In this document: one piece after another, positions 21,890-33,100 of the stretch
Layout of the letters: each line of letters begins with the position of its first letter
Position numbering within the stretch: the stretch's first letter is position 1
Assembly: GCA_020975725.1 (NCBI GenBank)
Contig: QXJR01000008.1
Span: 124,001 to 188,000, forward strand
DNA from: Picocystis sp. L7
Taxonomy: Eukaryota; Chlorophyta; Picocystophyceae; Picocystales; Picocystaceae
Reading direction: 5' to 3'
DNA: 64,000 nt
Position numbers and translations under genes: made by a program
The notes under the pieces: model-generated
What the model was told of the DNA's origin: nothing
Database searches by the model: none
Seen by the model: only the letters and a program-made list of their open reading frames with translations

Positions 21890-24466
21890 TCAAGGGGGGA
21901 GGTCCACTGGGGTGGGGGTGCGGGACATGGAGGTCTCCATCACCTGCCCACAAGACACAATCCGGGTCTTCATGGAACAGAAGCGCTGTCCACCAGACAC
22001 ACGACGGATCGAAGTGTGGATGGAATGCTCCGGACTCACCACCACCAACAGCTTGGATGCACGGGTGACCGCCGTGTACACCAAGCCGCGACTCAGGAGG
22101 GTGCGGTGGTGTCCAGACAAGGCCAACACCACCACCGGAAACTCACTGCCCTGGGACTTGTGCACCGTGATGGCCCAAGCCGGTGCCACGCTGTCCAGGT
22201 CGTATCCACGCAGCTCCACCCGCTTGCTCCCGTTCCCATGGCCGAAATTCACCGTCACCACCCCCGATCTCTGGTCCACCATGCTTACCACGCCGAGGTC
22301 CCCGTTGAAAACGTCCTTGTCGTAATCGTTGGACAGCTGTATGACCTTATCGCCGACCCGATAGGCATATCCACGACGGTGGACCTCCTCCTGTCCAACC
22401 CCGGAAGGATTCAATATCTGCTGCAGCTGCTTGTTCAGCTCCTGGGTTCCCAAACCACCCCTGTGCACGGGAGTGAGGAACTGCACCTGACGAGCAACGT
22501 CAAATCCGCGCTCAGGCAACCACTCCGAGGCCAGGTACTCTATGACATCCTTCTCCCCGGGCTCGTCGTAGCCGTCGGTGCAAAACCAGACGGCATCCGA
22601 ATCCGCCCGCCGTCCCGCTTTCACGTCCTCCACGGCAAGAGGCTCCCAGCTCGGAAAGATCCCGCTGTTGACCGCATGGGCCGACGTAACTATGCTGGAA
22701 CCTTGGCACTGGCGGAAAATGATGTCCAATTCCACGGAAGGGAACTTCGACGACCGAAGGAGCTCCTTGAACACGAACCCAGGACCGATGGAAGGGAGCT
22801 GGTCGCAGTCCCCGACCACCAGAAGCTTGCAGCTTTCTGGAAGGGCAGCGACCAATGCATGCGAAAGCTGCAAGTCCAGCATGGAAGCTTCGTCCACAAC
22901 GACGCAGTCCAGCTCCAGCTGGCAAGATCCATTCCACTGGAACCTGGATGTAAGCATGGCATCGTAGTTGTCTTCCTTCTCCAATCCCCCTTTATTCAAA
23001 TCGTTGTACTGCAGAAGTCGATGCACCGTGGAGGCTGGAAACCCAGTGATCTCTGCAAGCCTCTGAGCCGCCCGACCGGTGGGTGCACACAAGGCCACGC
23101 GTTTCCCCATGGCCTTCCAAAGCTGCACAATCATCTTGGTGGCATACGTCTTCCCACAGCCTGGACCGCCCGTCAGCAGAAGGATCGGCTCCTCTGCTGC
23201 AGAAACTATGGCCTTTCTTTGAGCATCTGACACCTTCAGTCCGTACGTCCCTTCCGCTCTTTCGATCCAATTCAGTACCCTCCGTGGGTCCACGTCTTCC
23301 TTCCCGGTCAAAAGCCGGGCTTGAAGCCTCTTCACCAAGTCCGTCTCTGCTGTATGCATGCTGTGGAGATAGCAGCGTGCGTTTGGGGGAATGCTCCCGA
23401 CCCAGTCGTTGCTGCTCAGCTCTACAAGCATCTCCTTCTTCTGCACTTGAGGAAGGGCATCGCTGGGATCAGCTTCGATGATCAGCTTCCCTTGAGAGGA
23501 AAGATCTAACACGGCCTCATCCAGCATTTCCGATTTTATTGTGCATGCAGGACCATGCTCGGTCAACAAGCGTGATGCCGATTGCTTCAACGCATTCCAC
23601 GGGAGATAGGTGTGCCCATTGATGGCGCACGCAGTGGAAATCTCGTGCAAGATCGCGGATGAGTACCTGCTTCTATGGTGCAAGTCAACTCCTAGAGAGA
23701 GTGCAACTTTATTGGCCATGAGAAAGTTGCCTCCCTTGAGGCCATGCAATGCCCTGAACGGGTCCTTCCTGACCTCGGCTTCCGTGCTGCTACCGAATCG
23801 ATTGACCACCGCTTGTGCAAGGTGGGACGACACGCCTTGCTGCCGCAGGAATGCAGTGTTCCGCCGGGCATCCTGTCCCTCGTCCCAGGCCTTTTTTATT
23901 TTCATGGCAGTTGTCCTCCCGATTCCTTTGCATCTGCAGAGAAGATTCGCCGCGTTGGGGGAGTCCAACACTTCCAGCGTCTTTTCCCCGTAGACGTCTA
24001 CCAACGCCTTGGCTTTGACCTTTCCCACCCCTGGTAGTATCCCTCCCGACAGGTAGTGTTCGATGCTTTCCTTGGAACCCGGATCCTCTTCGGCGGCCAC
24101 GGTGACTTTGAACTCTGCGCCATAGACTGCATGTGTGCTCCACCATCCAGTGAAGGTCATGGTCATCCCTTCCGAGATACCTGGAATGGTACCCACAACG
24201 CTGACCGTGGTTTCCAGCGCCTTGCTTCTGTGTCCCACCCCCTTCCTGTTCGAACGCATGCTGATTTGCTTCCTGGCTGCATCGTCCTCCAGCGGCTTGA
24301 CTTTTGCGACCGCCCAACCCGTCTCCTTCGAGTAGTAGGTGAGCCGCTGCACCACGGCCTTGAGCGACGTGGTCGTCTCTTCTGCGGCATTGGCGTGTGC
24401 CCTTTGGACCGCACAGGCTCGGGTTCTCGGCCAAGAGGCGCGTAATGCCGCCATCACGAGGCGCAT
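21890..24466 (-). CDS. RecD2-type SF1B DNA helicase, probably organellar
   Basis: This is a 5'-3' DNA helicase of the RecD2/RecD-like family, the RecBC-independent form known best from Gram-positive bacteria. The 858 residues run as follows: an Arg/Ala-rich N-terminus (1-30, [12 protein letters not shown]) that looks like a mitochondrial or plastid presequence; an OB-like RecD2 N-domain; helix-hairpin-helix repeats near 140-190 ([29 protein letters not shown]); Walker A GGPGCGKT at 433-440; Walker B DEAS near 520; and motif VI region [15 protein letters not shown] near the C-terminus. No intron is required. It is bacterial in kind, so a gene of endosymbiotic or transferred origin is likely (inference). 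It is divergent from the RAD7-like gene. Confidence 0.9.
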   Translation of the reverse strand: MRLVMAALRASWPRTRACAVQRAHANAAEETTTSLKAVVQRLTYYSKETGWAVAKVKPLEDDAARKQISMRSNRKGVGHRSKALETTVSVVGTIPGISEGMTMTFTGWWSTHAVYGAEFKVTVAAEEDPGSKESIEHYLSGGILPGVGKVKAKALVDVYGEKTLEVLDSPNAANLLCRCKGIGRTTAMKIKKAWDEGQDARRNTAFLRQQGVSSHLAQAVVNRFGSSTEAEVRKDPFRALHGLKGGNFLMANKVALSLGVDLHHRSRYSSAILHEISTACAINGHTYLPWNALKQSASRLLTEHGPACTIKSEMLDEAVLDLSSQGKLIIEADPSDALPQVQKKEMLVELSSNDWVGSIPPNARCYLHSMHTAETDLVKRLQARLLTGKEDVDPRRVLNWIERAEGTYGLKVSDAQRKAIVSAAEEPILLLTGGPGCGKTYATKMIVQLWKAMGKRVALCAPTGRAAQRLAEITGFPASTVHRLLQYNDLNKGGLEKEDNYDAMLTSRFQWNGSCQLELDCVVVDEASMLDLQLSHALVAALPESCKLLVVGDCDQLPSIGPGFVFKELLRSSKFPSVELDIIFRQCQGSSIVTSAHAVNSGIFPSWEPLAVEDVKAGRRADSDAVWFCTDGYDEPGEKDVIEYLASEWLPERGFDVARQVQFLTPVHRGGLGTQELNKQLQQILNPSGVGQEEVHRRGYAYRVGDKVIQLSNDYDKDVFNGDLGVVSMVDQRSGVVTVNFGHGNGSKRVELRGYDLDSVAPAWAITVHKSQGSEFPVVVLALSGHHRTLLSRGLVYTAVTRASKLLVVVSPEHSIHTSIRRVSGGQRFCSMKTRIVSCGQVMETSMSRTPTPVDLPP

Positions 24467-25415
24467 GCGTCGTCAAGTCCGTCCAGTGCGACGTGGTGTT
24501 CGAAGCGGAACGGGTAGATGGCCGACCCTCCCTTCCTTCCTTCGTTCCCCCCGTTCCATCGAGATCTCCCCCAGATCTCGATCCCATGGATCGATATCTC
24601 ACCCACGTATCGATGGAAGGACGAGGTCGACCATGGAACAAGGCGGATTCGACCGCCATGGTGTGGGAGGGTGGAAGAGAGGAGGAAGGATGGCGAGGGA
24701 AGGTGCGAGAAGAACACCACGGGAGACCTTGGTCGGCAGGAAGTTCCGTCTTTGGAGCAAGTGGTGAAGGAAGTGAGTGCACGCACGCTCAACGATTGGT
24801 GCATCCTAAGGATGTAGATGGAAGATTGGGGGGACGAGAGAGCGGATTGGCATCGGGAAGACAGGCGTGGCGTTGTGCCGGCCTTGGCGATTGTGGAAGG
24901 AACAGTTCGTCTAAAGCACATGGTGAATGTGGGTGGGGTCCAAACTGCGGTGAAGCAAAAGTTTCCTCTTTCACCGCAGACAAGGGTTGGCGTCCATGTC
25001 CTCTTTGCTGCATACCTCCAGCAGGTTCTTCCCACGCCCCCACACCATGCATTGGGAGGTCTCGCTCAAGCTTCCTTTCCATCGTGCATTACACCGTCGC
25101 CTTTCTTCAATCCGTTGCCTTGGACGCGATTGTACCCATCGGTACCGCCACCGGTCCATCCACGCGTCGCACTCGCGCCATTCGACCTTTCCGTCCTTGC
25201 ACCGTTCGTGCCTCGCCACCTCACACCCGCTTTTGCCAGTTGTCCCCTGGGCCTTGGCCCCGACACGCCCCATCCCATATCGAACCAATGGGAATTCGCC
25301 ACGTGGCCGAAGGGTCGGGTGGGTCTCCCCAGGGAGCGATTCTCAGCCACACGTTTCAGACTTCGATTGGAGCGCGCGTCTTTGGCGTCGCGAAACGGCG
25401 CGAAAGGTCGCGAAG
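24467..25415. promoter_or_regulatory. Divergent promoter region, helicase and RAD7-like genes
   Basis: About 950 bp between opposing start codons. It contains a perfect dyad at 24558-24582: arms ATCGAGATCT and AGATCTCGAT separated by CCCCC. ATCGATAT and TATCGATG words follow at about 24589-24615. The same kinds of element occur in the BAR-like/methionine synthase divergent region. The remainder shows no supported gene. Confidence 0.5.
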
Positions 25416-26888
25416 ATGGCGAATTCGAGGGAAGCCAATGCGTCTGAAGATCGGAGGGAAGGCATGAGAAGGGCAGCCAGACGAAGGGCCGAACACTACG
25501 CCTACTTCCAGGAGGAAACGGTGGAAAACGTGCACGTGGGAGGCGAGGACGCACGCACCTTGGGACCGTGGTCCTCGGCCCGGCAGCTCGTCGACGAGAG
25601 GGAACGTGCACGAGCGAATCGAGAAGAGCAGATCAAACGCAGGAAGAAAGAAGAGGAAGGACTGGTGCCGTGGAGACCACGCGCAAACCGTCCACGAGAT
25701 CAAACGACCCTACGAAGAAAAGCCCCCAGCTTGTTCCAATTTGCCCTCCAAGTGTTGTGCGATCACTTCGATGCCGTGGAGAGCCTGGAAGGAATACCGG
25801 ACGTTGTCAGAGCTCCAATAGCTGCCGAACTTTCCAGGAGAAGGACGCTGACACCACAAACGCTACCAGCACTGGTGGCTGGATATCCCACCGAACTGCT
25901 CTTGACCAACTGCACCCTGCTGGATCAAGCGACGATGGTGGATGCGTTCAAGGGAATGGGGATTGCGCGGCTGCAACGCATGGACTTGCAATTCTGTGGG
26001 CGAGGGTTTGGCGACTCGGCGGTAGAAGCGATCTTACAGCAGGGAAAGTCATCCCTTGGTGAACACCCCGAAGCAGCGGTTATGCCGCTCCTCGAAGCGA
26101 TCTCTCTCTCTGGTGCTTACAGGCTGACAAACAAAGGCCTATGTGCATTGGTGGAATCTTCTCCCTCGTTGAAGTCCCTCAAGCTAGAAAGTTGCACAAG
26201 AATCGCTGATGGGGGGTCGACCTGCCTCACCGCACTTTGCGGGGTTGCTGACAATTTGGAACTCCTGTCGCTCAGGTTATGTGACATGGATGACAACAAC
26301 CTTTTCCATGTGCTTCCCAAGCTTCGAAATCTGCAACACCTTGAACTGGACGGGCAGCCGTTCATTTCTGATGCTTTGATCCGCGAGGTCGCGGCACACC
26401 TGCCTTTGAAGTCACTGCACCTTGCTGGCTGCCAGGGGGTGACGGACGAAGGTATCATAGCTGTAGCATCTTTTTGTCCGAAACTTGAAAGCATCCGTTT
26501 GGACGATCTGCCACGTGTCACTGATAGAGCATTGGAAGCCCTGGCTTCTGGTTGCAAGCATCTGAGAAGGGTATCCATTCGGCAATGCACGAGTTTGTCT
26601 GCCACCGCGCTTTGGCAGATCATTTCTGGTGGTGGCATCACGGAGCTGAACATCGCCGCGATCAAGTCAGTTGACTCGAAGTTCATCCAGCACCTTACCA
26701 TGAGCTGCATGGGATCCCTGACAAAATTGGATCTATCCTGGTGTCGTTCGTTTCACGAGGATGCTTTGGGACATCTGGTCGATGCCTGCATCTCTCTTGA
26801 GGAATTAACTCTTTTTGGCTGCAGCCAGATCACTCGGCGACTGTCGGAAGGACACTCCAACCCACGTGTGACGATACATGGCCGGTAA
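25416..26888 (+). CDS. RAD7-like leucine-rich repeat protein
   Basis: The 490-residue protein from ATG 25416 (MANSREAN) has a basic N-terminal coiled coil (about 1-90), a segment SLFQFALQVLCDHFD typical of RAD7-like proteins, and about nine leucine-rich repeats of the cysteine-containing F-box-LRR class (for example LKLESCTRIADGG, LHLAGCQGVTDEG). Yeast Rad7 works with Rad16 in global-genome nucleotide excision repair and as a ubiquitin-ligase subunit. Plants have homologues. I see no clear F-box, which favours RAD7-like over a generic FBXL protein. An upstream in-frame extension to 24987 is open but low-complexity and unlikely. Single exon. Confidence 0.8.
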   Translation: MANSREANASEDRREGMRRAARRRAEHYAYFQEETVENVHVGGEDARTLGPWSSARQLVDERERARANREEQIKRRKKEEEGLVPWRPRANRPRDQTTLRRKAPSLFQFALQVLCDHFDAVESLEGIPDVVRAPIAAELSRRRTLTPQTLPALVAGYPTELLLTNCTLLDQATMVDAFKGMGIARLQRMDLQFCGRGFGDSAVEAILQQGKSSLGEHPEAAVMPLLEAISLSGAYRLTNKGLCALVESSPSLKSLKLESCTRIADGGSTCLTALCGVADNLELLSLRLCDMDDNNLFHVLPKLRNLQHLELDGQPFISDALIREVAAHLPLKSLHLAGCQGVTDEGIIAVASFCPKLESIRLDDLPRVTDRALEALASGCKHLRRVSIRQCTSLSATALWQIISGGGITELNIAAIKSVDSKFIQHLTMSCMGSLTKLDLSWCRSFHEDALGHLVDACISLEELTLFGCSQITRRLSEGHSNPRVTIHGR

Positions 26889-27098
26889 TAAATGCCTTTG
26901 TTGGCTTACGTGCCAGCGAGCCGGCCAACCACTGTTTGTTGCTCCATTCCTTCCCTTCCCTTTTACCCCGCCTTGGCAACAGCGCTTCCCGTCCATGCTG
27001 CATTGCCTTGTGCATCCCACATCCTGTCCTTCGTGACCACCGTCCCTTTCGGAGGAAAGGATGAAGGTGGGAGATCCTCATCCCAGTCATCATCCAAA

Positions 27099-27109
27099 TG
27101 CCCCCCTTT
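27099..27109 (+). promoter_or_regulatory. TGCCCCCCTTT motif upstream of legumain
   Basis: An exact TGCCCCCCTTT lies 41 bp before the legumain ATG. Identical copies, in either orientation, lie upstream of the RING and LamG genes. Its function is inferred only from recurrence in 5' regions. Confidence 0.4.
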
Positions 27110-27149
27110 TCGGGTCCAAACCGACACGGCAACGTCGGTTCGAGGGACC

Positions 27150-28719
27150 ATGCGCCTCTCTCTTCCATGGCTGCTCGCACTTCTCTTCGCGCCGCACCAG
27201 GCGAGCGTAGGACAGGAGGTGGAACGCGGCCACAAAGACAACTGGGCCTTGCTGGTGGCAGGTGGGTCCCGGCGACGCGGTGCGACACGCGTTCGACGCT
27301 CGAACGCGTCGTTCTAGGAGCCAGGAGAGGGAGTGGCGTTTGGACGTGGCTCACGTGCTGACCTATATCAACTCCACTCTGTGTCCACCACAAGGTTCCA
27401 AAGGATGGTTCAACTACCGGCACCAAGCAGACGTGGCCCATGCGTTCCAGCTTCTCAAACGCGGCGGTATCCCACAAGAACACATTGTTGTGATGATGTA
27501 CGATGATGTGGCACACAGCCCGTTCAACCCATATCCTGGACAGCTCTTCAACCGGCCAGGAGGCAAGGATGTGTATGAAGGGATCACTATTGACTACAGA
27601 GGGAAAGACGTCAATGCATCGAACTTTCTTGCGGTACTGCGTGGGAACGAAACCGCAATGAAAGGGATTGGGTCAGGGCGTGTCCTCGACTCCGGCCCGC
27701 ACGACCATGTGTTTGTTTACTATGCGGACCACGGAGGTCCAGGAATCTTGGGCATGCCAGAACCTCCTTACTTGTATGCAGATGATCTCAATGCGGCACT
27801 GGAGGACAAGCACAAGGCGGGTGGGTTCAAGAAACTGGTGATCTACGTGGAAGCATGCGAATCTGGTAGCATATTCCAGGGTTTTCTTCGGTCCAAGTCC
27901 AATGTGTATGCAGTGACAGCAGCCAATTCTGTGGAAAGCAGTTGGGGGACTTATTGTCCTGGGATGGGGAAGCCCGACCCAAGGGGTTTGAATGTTTGCC
28001 TGGGGGATCTATTCAGTGTCTCTTGGATGGAGAACAGTGATTCTTCTAATCTTGCACAGGAAACGTTGCAGGAGCAATACATCAGGGTACTATTTCGCAC
28101 CTCCAAAAACCTAACGTACAGGCTGGGGAGCCATACGATGCAATTTGGAACCTTTTGCTGGATTGATAGACCATGCAGTGACTTTATGGGCAATCACACT
28201 CTAAATTTCACAGAGAACAGAGGATTCGACGACGGCAAACAGGTGCCCCAAAGGGATGCCAATTTGATGCCTCTAATTTACGCGTACAAAACAGCCCCCC
28301 TTGGAAGTTTAGAGCGTCAGGAGGCTTATGAGTCGCTGAGCAGTGTCTACAGGGCGAGGGAGGCGTTAGACAAATCGGTGTATCGGGTTGCGCAAATTGT
28401 GCACTCTCAAATCACTAGCACATCACAAGCAAAACCGGATCTAGATTTTACGGTGCTGAACACAGAAGGATTCGATGATGTATCGAGGCCAATTGTAGAG
28501 GATTGGGATTGTTTGCGAGACTTGATAGCTACATGGGAATCGATGTTGGGTTTTTTGGGGGAGTATGGGATGCAACACTCAAAGGTGTTTGCGAAACTCT
28601 GCAACATTGGAGTGGACAAGCCTACCTTGCAATCTGCCATCCTCCAGCATCAATTGGAAGCGATGCACAAAGATGCAACGGTGTGGGAAAGGCATGTGCA
28701 TACATCTATTTCGTGGTAA
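27150..28719 (+). CDS. Legumain / vacuolar processing enzyme (C13 peptidase), 2 exons
   Basis: Asparaginyl endopeptidase of the vacuole/lysosome. Exon 1 (27150-27261) encodes a signal peptide (MRLSLPWLLALLFAP) and KDNWALLVAG. A 133-bp intron (27262-27394; donor GTGGGT, tgctgac branch-like motif, acceptor cacaag) restores SKGWFNYRHQADV. Exon 2 ends at 28719, giving 478 residues, normal for plant VPEs. The catalytic dyad is His150 (YYADHGGPG) and Cys192 (YVEACESGS). The long C-terminal region after about residue 330 matches the legumain prodomain and distinguishes it from GPI8. N-glycosylation sequons such as NLT, NHT and NFT are visible. It converges with the BAR-like gene with 66 bp between stops. 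Confidence 0.93.
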
Positions 28720-28785
28720 AATGCCTCATTGCAGACTCAGGGGTTGTACCTACCATGCCCCTACCTTGGTAAAAAACCGGCCAGT

Positions 28786-29755
28786 CTAGACGGGTGTTGA
28801 TACTCCTATGCTCTCTGGGGAACCTTTTGATGTGGAATATACATCTTTGGAAGTCGAAGGAGTGGTTGCTGAAGATGGATGGGCCTTTTTAGGGGTCTCG
28901 CTAACTACCACTGTGCCGAGTTGTAGGGCTGATTCCCAAAATGCCTTGGCTTCCATGCTCATAAGCTTTGTTGCAAGAGATAGGACCCTCCCTGCCTCCT
29001 CTTGCAATGTTACCAAATCCTCGTAGGCTTCTGATTCTGCGCTGGAGTAGGCGGCGTTCAGCGCTTTGAGTTCAGCCTCTTTCCTGTGCTGCTTCCTCCA
29101 CAGTTCTTCCAATCTCATTTCCCCTTTCCCTTTGGTTTGGTTGAGGTACTTTTTCATCTTTTCAGCTTCTGCAACAGTCTTGTTTAGAGAACGTCTTTTC
29201 GAATCAAGATCGAGAATGATGACCTCCAGTTCGGAAAGGCGATACCTCACGGCGGCGAAGTCCCCCATCCAGGCGTCCAACTTGTGCAGGACAGCTACCT
29301 CGGCGTGTGTTCTGAGATCCCTTTTCTGCTTGCCAAGGTGTTTTGCAACCGCATGATACTTGAATTGGACCTTTTCTTCGATGCCGTCATCTGATGCGTT
29401 GTCATCTGGTCCGAGCGCCTTTCCATACTCTGCGGGCAACCTTCCTTCTTCAAGGACGCTGATGATTTGAAGGAGGAAGGCTTCGCTGGATTGGATGATG
29501 TTGTTGGCCACCCTCTTGCACCTCTCTACGACGGGATAGTATTCCTTCACTTGGGCGAATTGTATGGTGCATCGGTCGCTCTTGGTGGGTTTGAAGGACT
29601 TGTCGAACGTCAATCCTGCTTTCCTCGTCTACTTCCGACACCCTCGTTAGCCACCTCTGTCTGTCCATCGACGAGTCACGCGCGCATTTCGACCGGTGCC
29701 CACGACGCACTTTTTCCATCTGTCTCTTCCAAAAGGTTCGACAGGACGAAGGCAT
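28786..29755 (-). CDS. BAR-domain-like coiled-coil protein, 2 exons
   Basis: Residues from LTFDKSFKPTKSDRC onward form long amphipathic helices with the look of a BAR module, which dimerises to sense or shape curved membranes. A Ser/Thr-rich tail follows (SSATTPSTSKD). The long frame has no ATG at its start. The best model I can build is exon 1 29755-29711 (MPSSCRTFWKRQMEK; a second ATG at 29719), an 82-bp intron 29710-29629 (donor GTGCGTC, branch-like ggctaacgag, acceptor gaagtag), then exon 2 29628-28786. This gives 295 residues reading QMEK-TRKAGLTFDKSF. The BAR assignment rests on pattern rather than a catalytic motif, so it is moderate. The gene is divergent from methionine synthase. Confidence 0.65.
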
Positions 29756-30180
29756 CTTCCTCGTGGCGATGCGACGCGCGTTCCTGTGTCTACCTCGTCT
29801 CGTTCGACGAGTTGCGACGACGTCGGCCCCTCCACCCTCGGACCCCGCCCCAGATCGAGATGATCTCGATCTTTCCCCCTCTATATCGATACTTATCCTC
29901 CAGTACATCGATACCTCGCCCTATCCACCGAATATTCGCAAGTATTCGACCCAGGGGCTGGGGCGATCGAAAACGGACGGCTAGGGTTGTACGACGCCCC
30001 CCCGGCCCCCGGATCGAGATCTCGGAGGATGATCTCGTATAAAATGCGTTTTTGTTCGAGTTCTCTGGAAGTGATCGATCCAGGGGGAGGGGGCCGGAGA
30101 GGCCGCCACGACGTGCTTTGCTCTCAGATCGACGAGCAACGACAGGCGTGCTGCGCGTGCTGCGCTCCCGTTTGTCGAGC
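29756..30180. promoter_or_regulatory. Divergent promoter, BAR-like gene and methionine synthase
   Basis: The region contains a dyad 29852-29872 (AGATCGAGAT, one base, ATCTCGATCT), two ATCGATA words near 29885-29915, a perfect palindrome CGAGATCTCG at 30015-30024, and a TATA-like TATAAAA at about 30039-30045, some 140 bp before the methionine synthase ATG. The dyads resemble the one between the helicase and RAD7-like genes. Confidence 0.55.
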
Positions 30181-33100
30181 ATGGCGCGCCTGAAAGACCA
30201 CCAGGCGGTGCAATGGGCCAAAGAGAACCCACTCTGGGCTGGCGCGGCGGCGACGCTGCTCGTGCCGGTTGCGGTGATGCTTGCATCCGCGGCGTCCGTG
30301 CTGGCTTTGGCGTTGCTGCCACTGATCGCGACGGCACTGGCCATGGCGGGCGCCATGCTGCTGCTCACCGGCAGGACGAAGGACGTCGCAAAGGAGATGG
30401 ATAGTCGAAGAGAGCCTCCTGTCGTGGAAGCCGAACCACCCATGCCGAAGTTCGGACCCGCAGGTGCCTTGAAGCAATCGGACACGTTTGACGTGTTGCA
30501 CTCGGTGATGAAGGAGCGAATTTTCATCATCGATGGTGCTATGGGCACTTCCATTCAGAAGTACAAGCTCACAGAGGAGGACTATCGTGGTGAGAGGTAC
30601 AAGGACCATGCTCATGACCTGAAGGGCAACAATGACATCTTGGTCATCACACGCCCGGATGTGATTCACGAGATCCACTGCAAGTTTTTGGAATCTGGCG
30701 CAGACATTATTGAGACCAACACGTTCAACGGAACGACGATTTCCCAGGCAGATTACAGCCTCGATACGCTGGACGAGGTGGTGCTGATCAACAAGACGGC
30801 AGCTGAGCTTGCGAAGAAGGCCGCTGCTGAGTACACTGCAAAGGACCCAAGCAAGCCTCGTTTTGTTGCTGGTGCCATTGGTCCTACCAACCGAACTTTG
30901 AGTGTTTCCCCGTCTGTGGAAAACCCCGCCTACCGTGCCACGACCTTCGATGAGGTGAAGAAGGCGTACTACGAGCAGGTGGGTGCTCTTATGGATGGAG
31001 GTGTGGACATCCTCTTGGTAGAGACCATTTTTGATACATTGAACTCCAAGGCGGCTCTGTTTGCCATTGAGGAGTATTTTGAGTCGGTAGGATACCGAAT
31101 TCCAGTTTTTGTGAGCGGAACTATTGTGGACAACAGTGGCCGCACGTTGAGCGGTCAAACAAACGAGGCATTCTGGATCAGTATTCAGCACACCAAACCC
31201 TTTGCTGTGGGTTTGAACTGTGCCTTGGGTGCATCTGATATGTTTCGCTACGTGCAGAACCTTTCCAAGGTCTGTGATTGCTACGTGTTTTGCTACCCCA
31301 ATGCTGGGCTCCCAAATGCTATGGGGGGTTATGATCAGAAAGGGGATGAGTTCGCAGTAGAGGTTGAGGACTTTTGCAAGGCCGGCATTGTGAATGGGCT
31401 GGGTGGTTGCTGCGGTACCTGTTTTGAGCACATTGCTGCCACATACGAAATGACGAAGAATTACAAGCCGCGCGAAGTTCCGGTGATGGAGAACTGTCTC
31501 CGCCTTAGCGGACTTGAGCCTTTGGTGTACAAGCCGGATTCGTCAAACATGCGCAAGACGTTTATCAACTTGGGGGAACGTTGCAATGTGGCAGGGTCGA
31601 CCATTTTCAAGAAGGCCATCGTGGATGGCAACTTTGACAAGGCCCTTGGCATTGCTCTGAAGCAGGTAGAAGCAGGTGCTCATGTGATTGACATCAACAT
31701 GGACGATGGACTGATTGACGGTGTTTCGGCTATGATCAAGTTCGTGAACCTTTTGGTGTCAGAACCGGAAGCCAGCAGAGTCCCGTTCATGATTGATTCC
31801 TCCAAGTTTGAGGTCGTGGAAGCGGGTCTCAAGTGCAGCCAGGGCAAGGCCATTGTGAATTCTATTTCCTTGAAGGAAGGTGAAGAGGACTTCATCAAGA
31901 AGGCAAAGATTGTGAAGATGCATGGTGCAGCAGTTGTTGTGATGGCATTCGATGAGCAGGGCCAGGCAGCTACCTGCGACGAGAAAGTCAGCATGTGCCA
32001 GCGTGCATATCGTATCCTTGTAGAGCGTGTTGGCTTCAATCCTCAAGACATTGTGTTTGATCCAAACATTCTGACAATCGGAACAGGCATGGAAGAGCAT
32101 GCTAACTACGGGGTTGATTTCATCAATGCTTGCCGTGAAATCAAGAGGACGTGTCCTGGGTGCAAGATCAGTGGCGGTGTGTCGAATTTGGCATTTTCAT
32201 TCCGGGGTAACGAGGCTGTCCGGCGTGCCTTCCACAGTTCCTTTCTCCATCATGCCTGCCAGGCGGGGATGGACATGGGCATTGTGAACTCAGCACAAGT
32301 GATTGCTGACGAATACGAGAAGATTGACAAGGAACTGCTTGAGTACGTGGAGGACGTGCTGTTCAACAAGCGACCTGATGCCACGGAACGCATCCTGGAA
32401 TATGCGGCCACCCTTGAGCCCAAATGCCCGCCTACAGCTGTAAGGAAGATTGGCGGCAATAAGTTTGTTGCAACTCCAAAGGAGAATCCAAAGCCTGAGG
32501 GCTACGATCCTGTTGCTCCAGCAGATCCTAGCAGCTTACCTCCTGTGCCAGAGTACATACCTTACCAAGCTCAATTGAAGCAGTCGGACACGTTTGACGT
32601 GTTGCACTCGGTGATGAAGGAGCGAATTTTCATCATCGATGGTGCTATGGGCACTTCCATTCAGAAGTACAAGCTCACAGAGGAGGACTATCGTGGTGAG
32701 AGGTACAAGGACCATGCTCATGACCTGAAGGGCAACAATGACATCTTGGTCATCACACGCCCGGATGTGATTCACGAGATCCACTGCAAGTTTTTGGAAT
32801 CTGGCGCAGACATTATTGAGACCAACACGTTCAACGGAACGACGATTTCCCAGGCAGATTACAGCCTCGATACGCTGGACGAGGTGGTGCTGATCAACAA
32901 GACGGCAGCTGAGCTTGCGAAGAAGGCCGCTGCTGAGTACACTGCAAAGGACCCAAGCAAGCCTCGTTTTGTTGCTGGTGCCATTGGTCCTACCAACCGA
33001 ACTTTGAGTGTTTCCCCGTCTGTGGAAAACCCCGCCTACCGTGCCACGACCTTCGATGAGGTGAAGAAGGCGTACTACGAGCAGGTGGGTGCTCTTATGG

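Noticed and set aside
29985-30010. Telomere-like ctaggg/ccctaa words
   Set aside because: Only isolated single copies occur here and at about 13314, with no tandem run, so the window edge is not shown to be telomeric.
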